Position numbers and translations under genes: made by a program. From CALDOK01 sp964481655 (GTDB lineage: Bacteria > Myxococcota_A > UBA796 > JAFGLY01): a stretch of DNA of 64,000 nt. Each line of letters starts with the position of its first letter. Positions within the stretch are counted from its first letter, which is position 1. This document shows positions 56,911 to 64,000 of this stretch, in pieces. The stretch is taken from contig CAYZVO010000007.1 of NCBI GenBank assembly GCA_964481655.1, positions 15,518 through 79,517 of the forward strand, in the 5' to 3' direction. Under the pieces are notes generated by a model. It was given only the letters and a program-made list of their open reading frames with translations. It had not been told where the DNA came from and did no database searches.

Positions 56911-58460
56911 AGTCCACTTCGATCCTCGGCTTGCTGATGCTCACCGCGGCCATGTGCCGCTTTGGGGACGACAAGCCCGTCGACACTCAGGACACCGGGG
57001 GCGACACCGACCCGGCGGACTCCCCCGGCGACAGCGTCCCCGACAGCACGGTGGACACCTGGACCGGGGCCAGCGACACCCAGGACACCGGCGACGAGCC
57101 GGTGGAGCCCGAGACCCAGCTCATCCTGCTCGACGACGCCCGCGCCCTGTTCGTGGGACAGGCCTGGGCCGTGGACTGCGGCGAGGTGGTGGCCGGTGTG
57201 GGTGACATCGACGCCGACGGCGTGCCCGACATCGGGCTGGGGGACCCCGATGCCGAGTGGGACAACGGTGGAAGCGGCGCCGCCGTGTTCTTCTCCGGCG
57301 CCACCGTCAGCGGCACCATGAACATGCTGAGCGACTACGACCTGCGCCTCGAGGCCCTGGGCTACAACGAGGGCGCGGGCGCGGCCCTGACCATGGCCGG
57401 TGATGTGGACGGCGACGGCTACGACGACCTGGCCATGACCTCGCTGTCGGCCTGGTACAACGGCTACGACCCCGACGACGGGCAGCTGCACCTGTGGTAC
57501 GGCCCGCCGGACAAGGGCGTGACCGAGCTGGACACCGCCGACTCCGACGCCAACGTGAGCCTGAACGTCACCGGCGTCTCCGTCATGGACGGCGGCGGTG
57601 ATGTGGACGGCGACGGCCTGGCCGATCTCGTGGTGGGCATGGCCGAGCACGACGATCATCGCGGCGGCGTGGCCTGGGTCTTCATCGGGCCCGACCTGAC
57701 CACCTGGTCCACCATCACGGGTGCGGACGCCGATCGCTGCGGCACCTCTGTGGCCATGGCCGGGGATGTGGACGGCGACGGCTACGACGACGTGCTCATC
57801 GGCGCCCCCCAGGACGGCCCCAGCGCCGCGAACCTGGCCGCCGGCTACGCGGGGGTCCTCCAGGGCAGCGCCATCGGCCCCGGCCCCACCCGGCTGGGCT
57901 CCGCCTGGGTGCGGGTGGTGGGCACCCGGGGCCACGAGCGGGCCACCGGCTACGCCGTGGCCGGCCTGGGCGACTTCGAGGGCGACGGCCAGGCGGATCT
58001 CGCCGTCGCCGCCACCGATCGGGACAAGGCCAGCGAGTGGACCGGCGAGCTGGCGGCGCTGGTGCGCGGCGCGGATGTCAGCGACGGCGGCATGTTCACC
58101 ATGGACGACGCCCACGCCACCTTCGCCACCGACCAGCGCGGCTCGGTCCACAGCCGCATCAGCCTGGCGGGCCCGCTGGACTTCGACGGCGACAGCCTGA
58201 TGGACTTCGTGGTCGGCGCCCCCGGCCACCAGTCCGAGAGCGGCGCCACCTACGTCTACCTGGCCGCCTGGCTGGGCGAGAGCGGCGAGCGTGGGCCCGA
58301 CGACGCCCACTACCAGCTGATCGGGGCCGACCAGGGCGCCTTCGGCGCGGCCATGGACGTGGTGGGCGACATCGACGGCGACGGCCGCGACGAGCTGCTG
58401 GTGGGCGGCCCGAACTACGACACGGCGGGGGCTGCGGCGCTGTTCGGGGTGTTGGAGTAG
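56907..58460 (+). CDS. Seven-bladed FG-GAP lipoprotein
   Basis: 517 residues from a GTG overlapping the preceding stop. Lipoprotein signal STSILGLLMLTAAMC (lipobox AAMC). A Thr/Asp/Pro linker (VDTQDTGGDTDPADSPG) precedes seven FG-GAP repeats (GDIDADGVPD, GDVDGDGYDD and variants, the sixth as LDFDGDSLMD), enough for a closed propeller, and no MopE repeats. The Asp-rich linker makes it likely to be displayed at a distance from the membrane. Convergent with the minus-strand operon that ends at 58470. Confidence 0.85.
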   Translation: MKSTSILGLLMLTAAMCRFGDDKPVDTQDTGGDTDPADSPGDSVPDSTVDTWTGASDTQDTGDEPVEPETQLILLDDARALFVGQAWAVDCGEVVAGVGDIDADGVPDIGLGDPDAEWDNGGSGAAVFFSGATVSGTMNMLSDYDLRLEALGYNEGAGAALTMAGDVDGDGYDDLAMTSLSAWYNGYDPDDGQLHLWYGPPDKGVTELDTADSDANVSLNVTGVSVMDGGGDVDGDGLADLVVGMAEHDDHRGGVAWVFIGPDLTTWSTITGADADRCGTSVAMAGDVDGDGYDDVLIGAPQDGPSAANLAAGYAGVLQGSAIGPGPTRLGSAWVRVVGTRGHERATGYAVAGLGDFEGDGQADLAVAATDRDKASEWTGELAALVRGADVSDGGMFTMDDAHATFATDQRGSVHSRISLAGPLDFDGDSLMDFVVGAPGHQSESGATYVYLAAWLGESGERGPDDAHYQLIGADQGAFGAAMDVVGDIDGDGRDELLVGGPNYDTAGAAALFGVLE

Positions 58461-58469
58461 GCGGGCCGT

Positions 58470-58829
58470 TCAGGCCGTCGGCCTGTCTTCGTCGCGGCCG
58501 ATGCGAGTGGACGCACCGTAGAGCGAGACCGCCAGGGCGAGGGAGACGAGGCAGCACAACAGGCACGCCATCCCCACCGGTCCGACGAGGGATGGAACTC
58601 TGAGGTTCGCGGCCGCCAGGGTCCCGAACACCGCGATGTTGGCCAGCACCAGTAGGGCGACGACTCGGGTGCCGAGGCGCAGCTGGCGGGCCCGGAGTTC
58701 GATCTGATCCGCCGCCGATCCTCGTGGACGGCGCCTCGACAGCCATGCGGCGAACACTGCGAACGCACCCGAGCAGAGCACGACTGTGCACCACCAGACC
58801 GGGGAGAGCAGGGTGAGGTAGAGCTCCAC
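58470..58829 (-). CDS. Small four-helix membrane protein
   Basis: 119 residues from a GTG 5 bases after the stop of the FG-GAP lipoprotein gene. Helices near 7-28 (WWCTVVLCSGAFAVFAAWL), 52-73 (VVALLVLANIAVFGTLAAA) and 80-105 (VGMACLLCCLVSLALAVSL), separated by Arg-rich loops (SRRRPRG, ELRARQLRLGTR). No family recognised. Last gene of the operon led by the phase-variable gene. Confidence 0.62.
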   Translation of the reverse strand: MELYLTLLSPVWWCTVVLCSGAFAVFAAWLSRRRPRGSAADQIELRARQLRLGTRVVALLVLANIAVFGTLAAANLRVPSLVGPVGMACLLCCLVSLALAVSLYGASTRIGRDEDRPTA

Positions 58830-58834
58830 GGGGA

Positions 58835-60763
58835 TCAGAGGCTGGAGCCGAAGACCAGGTAGGCAGCGCCAGCGTTTGCGCCGTTGGTGGACTCCCCCGG
58901 TGCGCCGATCAGGATGTCGTCGAGACCGTCGAGATCCTGGTCCCCCGCGAAGGCCACGGACCAGCCGATCTCGTCGGTCTCGCCCTCGGCCTCGAAGCGG
59001 GTTGCGGCGACGTCGTCCAGGTCGGCGACGCCGCTCACTGGGCCGAGGACGAGCCAGGAGGCGCCGGGGATTTCTTCGAGGGAACGGCTGTTCCCGGAAC
59101 CGACCAGGAAGTCAGCGTGCCCGTCGCCGTCAACGTCGCTTCCTCCGTCCATGCGAGAGCCTGCCAGGGTGCTGCGGTCGGTGGCGTAGAGGATCGCCGA
59201 GCTGTCGGATGAATCGATCACGCCTTCGGGGCCACCTCTGTGGTCCCCGAGGACCAGGTGGACCTGGCCACTCCAGCGGTCTCCGGAGATCTGGCCCTTG
59301 GGGGCGCCCACGAGGATGTCGGCGTAGCCGTCTGCGTCCACGTCCCCGGCGCCGGCCACCGAGGCGCCGAGGTCGACGCAGTCCTCGACACCATAGAGCT
59401 CCAGGTGCGCGTCCTCTCGAGCGATGTCCTCGGCCAGTGGGGCCAAGAACAGGAGGCCCACGCCGATCCCGTGGTCCTCCGCGGCACCGATCAGGATGTC
59501 GTCCAGCCCGTCCCCATCGACATCACCCGCGCTCGCGACCGCCGAGCCGACTCCGCTGCTGACGGCCTCGGCGCCATCGAACAGTGCGTCCGCTCGGCTC
59601 AACATCTTGTACCCACTCACGGGACCCAGGAACACTGCGACCTGGCCTGCTCCGCCCCAGCCGCTGACGTAGTACCCGGGATCGCCGATCATGATGTCGT
59701 CGTTGCCGTCTCCGTCGACGTCGCCCGCGCTCGAGACCGACCAGCCCGCCACGCCGTACCATTCATCCCCAAAGAGCATCGCGTCGGCCTCGAGGGTGTG
59801 GTAGATGCCGCTCACCGGCCCGTGGAACAGCACGGCAGCGCCGTTGTGGTCGTCCTCGGTGGGCCAGTCCTCGAACGCGTAGGGGGCACCCACCAGGATG
59901 TCGTCGTAGCCGTCTCCGTTGCTGTCACCGACCCCGGCGACGCTCGCTCCGGTCCAGTTGAAGCGGTCTCGGGCTTCTCCGTAGGCCCCCTGGATCCAGG
60001 CGTCAGCGTCGGTGAGGTCCAGATCGGCCACCACGGGCCCCCGCACTACCATGCTGGCCCCGCTCGGGTAGCCGGTCCAGTCGTCACCGAAGGCCGTTGA
60101 GTCCGGCCAGACACCGCCCACCGCGCCCACCAGGATGTCGCCGTAGCCGTCACCGTCGACATCCCCCGCCGCGGCGACCGACCACCCTGCAGCGGCGCCG
60201 TTGGTCGTGCCGTAGAGGACCACGTCCGCCCCGGACAGGGACCAAGACTCGGCCGCTGCGCAGCCCTCGTCCACCTGGCCGCTGCAGTCCTCGTCCGTCG
60301 TGCCCTCGCAGATCTCGGTGGCGTCGGGGCTTACATCGGCGTCGCTGTCGTCGCAGTCCTCCCCCCCGGCCTCGGTGGCGTCCCAGCCGTCCCCGTCTAC
60401 GTCGGTCGGATCGGTGCCGTCGCAGTCCTGGTCGATCCCGTCGTAGGGGATCTCGCTGGCTCCTGGGTAGGCGTCGGCGTCAGCATCGTCGCAGTCTTCT
60501 CCGCCGGCCTCGGTGGCGGCCCAGCCGTCGCCATCGACGTCGTTCAGATCGGTACCGTCGCAGTCCTGGTCTACGCCGTCGTAGGCGATCTCCTCGGCTC
60601 CAGGGTGCACTTCATCGTCGGTGTCGTCGCAGTCCTCGTCCGCCGACCACCCGTCTCCGTCGAGGTCGACGGGTGGGTCTCCGGTGTCGGGGAGAGGGAC
60701 GCTGTCGTCGCCGCCCGGAGGGGGCGTGCACGCGAGCATGATGATGGGGACGAGCGCGCGCAT
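58835..60763 (-). CDS. MopE-like / seven-bladed FG-GAP lipoprotein
   Basis: 642 residues. Short lipoprotein signal MRALVPIIMLAC with lipobox Cys12. Three MopE-like repeats with a divergent ending (DGVDQDCDGTDLN, DGIDQDCDGTDPT, DEDCSGQVDEG) cover residues 30-170. Seven FG-GAP repeats follow (GDVDGDGYGD, GDSNGDGYDD, GDQDLDGLDD and others) with GAAYLVFGSSL at the end. It lies 3 bases after the stop of the phase-variable gene and 5 bases before the small membrane protein gene, so it is in the same operon; slipped expression of the first gene could also alter its translation. Confidence 0.86.
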   Translation of the reverse strand: MRALVPIIMLACTPPPGGDDSVPLPDTGDPPVDLDGDGWSADEDCDDTDDEVHPGAEEIAYDGVDQDCDGTDLNDVDGDGWAATEAGGEDCDDADADAYPGASEIPYDGIDQDCDGTDPTDVDGDGWDATEAGGEDCDDSDADVSPDATEICEGTTDEDCSGQVDEGCAAAESWSLSGADVVLYGTTNGAAAGWSVAAAGDVDGDGYGDILVGAVGGVWPDSTAFGDDWTGYPSGASMVVRGPVVADLDLTDADAWIQGAYGEARDRFNWTGASVAGVGDSNGDGYDDILVGAPYAFEDWPTEDDHNGAAVLFHGPVSGIYHTLEADAMLFGDEWYGVAGWSVSSAGDVDGDGNDDIMIGDPGYYVSGWGGAGQVAVFLGPVSGYKMLSRADALFDGAEAVSSGVGSAVASAGDVDGDGLDDILIGAAEDHGIGVGLLFLAPLAEDIAREDAHLELYGVEDCVDLGASVAGAGDVDADGYADILVGAPKGQISGDRWSGQVHLVLGDHRGGPEGVIDSSDSSAILYATDRSTLAGSRMDGGSDVDGDGHADFLVGSGNSRSLEEIPGASWLVLGPVSGVADLDDVAATRFEAEGETDEIGWSVAFAGDQDLDGLDDILIGAPGESTNGANAGAAYLVFGSSL

Positions 60764-60766
60764 GGA

Positions 60767-62575
<1,809 letters not shown>

Positions 62576-62680
62576 GTCCTCCCTCCGAGTCCTGTCTGGA
62601 TGTTACCACAGGAACAGAGGGAGGGCAGGTCTACTCAGCGGCCCGCTGGTGTCTTCTCGCCTCTCCGCCACCGGAGATGT

Positions 62681-62796
62681 CGAACCTGTCCGCTCTGGAG
62701 GACCGGTTCCAGGGTTTCGCCCCGGAGAAGCGAAACCTGTCCCTGTAGGCGGACCGCTTTGGGCTTGCCGAGTTCGGAACTGCCGAACCTGTCCGC
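62681..62796. repeat. Three-copy degenerate ~50-bp repeat
   Basis: The core CGAACCTGTCCGC occurs at 62681-62693 and 62784-62796, with CGAAACCTGTCCC at 62731. Copies two and three are preceded by the other arm of a hairpin (GTTTCGC…GCGAAAC and GTTCGG…CCGAAC). Periods 50 and 53 bp. It lies between the divergent genes at 62575 and 62869, in a 293-bp gap that shows nothing else but their ribosome-binding sites. Confidence 0.6.
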
Positions 62797-62868
62797 CGTT
62801 CCTGGAATGAGATCTTGATCCCCGCGAAATCCCGCTTCATCCTGGAGGTGTCACCCCGGGAGGTCGCC

Positions 62869-63783
62869 ATGGCTCACTCGCTCCGCGCAGGCGCGCTCGC
62901 TCTGCTCGTGGTGGCCTGTGCACCCGCCGCCGACACCGCGGACACGGCCGACACCGGGGACACCGGGGACACGGGCCTGGTCGAGCGTCAGGCGGTGGCC
63001 GCCGAGGGCGCCTCCGACGCGCCGATCCGTCGGCGTGCCGCACGCGCTGCCCCGAAGCTCGGCGCCGTCGCGGCTCCGACGCCCGCGGTGCCCGCGGCCC
63101 GCCCCGGCGGCTTCGCCGCGTTCGTGACCAGCCTGCTCGACGCTGTCACAGCCGACGCCGACGACGAGCCCCCCGACGTGCCACACGGCTCCTCGGTCAC
63201 CATCGACACCCCGGAGGCTCTCGCCGAGCTCGAGGGCATCACCCGCATCGTCGGCGATCTGACCATCCGCGAGACCGAGCTGACGGATCTGCGGGGCCTG
63301 CAGGATCTGCGCACGGTCGAGGGCTCCCTGTTCATCGAGCAAAACCCGGCCCTGGTCTCCCTGGACGGCCTCGAGGGCCTGCGCGCCGTCGGGGTCGAGC
63401 TCGGCGTGATCAACAACGAGTCCCTGCGGGACATCTCCGCCCTGGCCGGCCTGCAGGAGGTCGGGCTCGAGCGCGGCTGGTGCGGCCACGACGCGCCCAC
63501 CATCGCGGTGTTCCACAACGAGCTGGGCTCGGTGGAGCCCCTGCGCGGGCTCGTGCAGGTCAACGGCAGCGTCACCGTGCGGGACAACGGTGAGCTCGGG
63601 ATCGGTGTCCAGGACGCCCTGGTCGACGACCTGCCCGTCGTCCCGTGCCGGATCATGGGGCCCGAGCGCTTCCATCCGGGCCATCGCCGTCACGAGAGCG
63701 GCCCGGACGAGTTCGACCAGGACATGAGCCTGGGTCAGGTGGGGCCCTGCGCCTGGGAGAGCTTCGACTACGTCTTCGACTGA
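62869..63783 (+). CDS. Lipoprotein with receptor-L/LRR-like repeats
   Basis: 304 residues. GGGAGG 6 bases before ATG 62869. Lipobox ALLVVAC (Cys near 19), a DTADTADTGDTGDTG linker, and a Pro/Ala-rich segment. Residues about 125-215 have right-handed beta-helix/LRR-like repeats: LAELEGITRIVGDLTIRETE, LTDLRGLQDLRTVEGSLFIE, LVSLDGLEGLRAVG, the receptor L-domain pattern of many bacterial surface lipoproteins. The C-terminal part is polar with Cys (GWCGHD, VVPCRIMG, GPCAWESF). The divergent partner is the phase-variable gene. Confidence 0.72.
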   Translation: MAHSLRAGALALLVVACAPAADTADTADTGDTGDTGLVERQAVAAEGASDAPIRRRAARAAPKLGAVAAPTPAVPAARPGGFAAFVTSLLDAVTADADDEPPDVPHGSSVTIDTPEALAELEGITRIVGDLTIRETELTDLRGLQDLRTVEGSLFIEQNPALVSLDGLEGLRAVGVELGVINNESLRDISALAGLQEVGLERGWCGHDAPTIAVFHNELGSVEPLRGLVQVNGSVTVRDNGELGIGVQDALVDDLPVVPCRIMGPERFHPGHRRHESGPDEFDQDMSLGQVGPCAWESFDYVFD

Positions 63784-63823
63784 TCCCGCCCGTTGCCAGC
63801 GGGCCCTGGGCCGTGTACCCCTG

Positions 63824-63837
63824 GTGAGCACGCTCAC
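63824..63837. promoter_or_regulatory. GTGAGC-AC-GCTCAC palindrome
   Basis: 6-bp perfect arms, 15 bases upstream of the ATG at 63852 and partly repeated by CACACTGTGAGG. Candidate operator; could also be part of a terminator for the preceding gene. Confidence 0.35.
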
Positions 63838-63851
63838 ACTGTGAGGCTCCC

Positions 63852-64000
63852 ATGCGGTCCATCGCGCTCGCCCTCCTTCCTCTCCTCCTGCTCGGCTGTC
63901 CCAACGACCCGGTCAAGGACGACACCGCGCCCCCCGAGGGCGACACCGACACCGACTCCGACTCGGACACCGACACCGACACGGACACCGACACGGACAC
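63852..64000 (+). CDS. Asp-Thr repeat lipoprotein, C-terminus beyond the window
   Basis: The first 49 residues are visible. Signal RSIALALLPLLLLGC with lipobox Cys16, then PNDPVKDDTAPPEG and a growing DTDTDSDSDTDTD stalk encoded by GACACC hexanucleotides that runs off the window. Same design as the lipoprotein at 24039, so a globular domain probably follows. The in-frame hexanucleotide repeat may vary in length. Confidence 0.8.
   Translation, partial: MRSIALALLPLLLLGCPNDPVKDDTAPPEGDTDTDSDSDTDTDTDTDTD

Overview
The window is a gene-dense, roughly 70% GC stretch of bacterial chromosome. The best guess is a predatory or social member of the Myxococcota or a close deltaproteobacterial relative. 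The grounds are: many Asp-rich MopE-type and seven-bladed FG-GAP lipoproteins; three C-terminal tails of the MYXO-CTERM type (Gly/Cys motif, one membrane helix, Arg cluster); a Ser/Thr kinase with a C-terminal membrane helix; sigma-54 promoters; and a TIGR02147-like protein. This is inference from gene content; no rRNA or other phylogenetic marker is present. No tRNA, rRNA, CRISPR array, insertion sequence, phage gene or origin was found.

Layout. 1-7625: a surface lipoprotein pair on the minus strand, then two convergent cobalamin-binding radical SAM enzymes. 7626-8277: non-coding, with three copies of a degenerate hairpin repeat and a textbook sigma-54 promoter. 8278-12633: two related multi-pass membrane proteins with a coiled-coil partner, a tiny MYXO-CTERM-like protein, an ExbB-like membrane protein, a TIGR02147-like protein and a membrane-anchored hydrolase. 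12878-16395: secreted proteins, an FKBP fragment and a GNAT. 16585-23975: a long plus-strand operon with a Trm112-like/methyltransferase protein, a PAAR spike-tip protein, a SPASM-type radical SAM enzyme, three paralogous membrane-anchored proteins of no family I know, a coiled-coil membrane protein, an alkyltransferase-like protein and another methyltransferase. Most of these genes overlap by four bases.

24039-31579: Asp-repeat lipoproteins flank a 1411-residue fusion of two activase domains with a 2-hydroxyacyl-CoA dehydratase-like region. 31703-49757 is a mixed housekeeping and accessory stretch: a secreted propeller protein, small-molecule exporter, M81 peptidase, aromatic amino acid hydroxylase, DUF4395 protein, SGNH hydrolase, GNAT, paraoxonase-like lactonase, phosphodiester glycosidase fused to FG-GAP repeats, SUMF1-like lipoprotein, amidase, orphan DNA methyltransferase, Ser/Thr kinase and an M15 peptidase behind a second sigma-54 promoter. 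49797-53035: a degenerate histidine kinase and a metallo-beta-lactamase-fold hydrolase.

53129-64000 is a surface-protein island of MopE/FG-GAP lipoproteins in both orientations. Its minus-strand operon starts with a gene that has nine AAGC tetranucleotides directly after the start codon, and both alternative frames hit a stop within a few codons. This is a classic phase-variation switch. The two strongest leads are this switch and the PAAR / radical SAM / triple-paralog operon.
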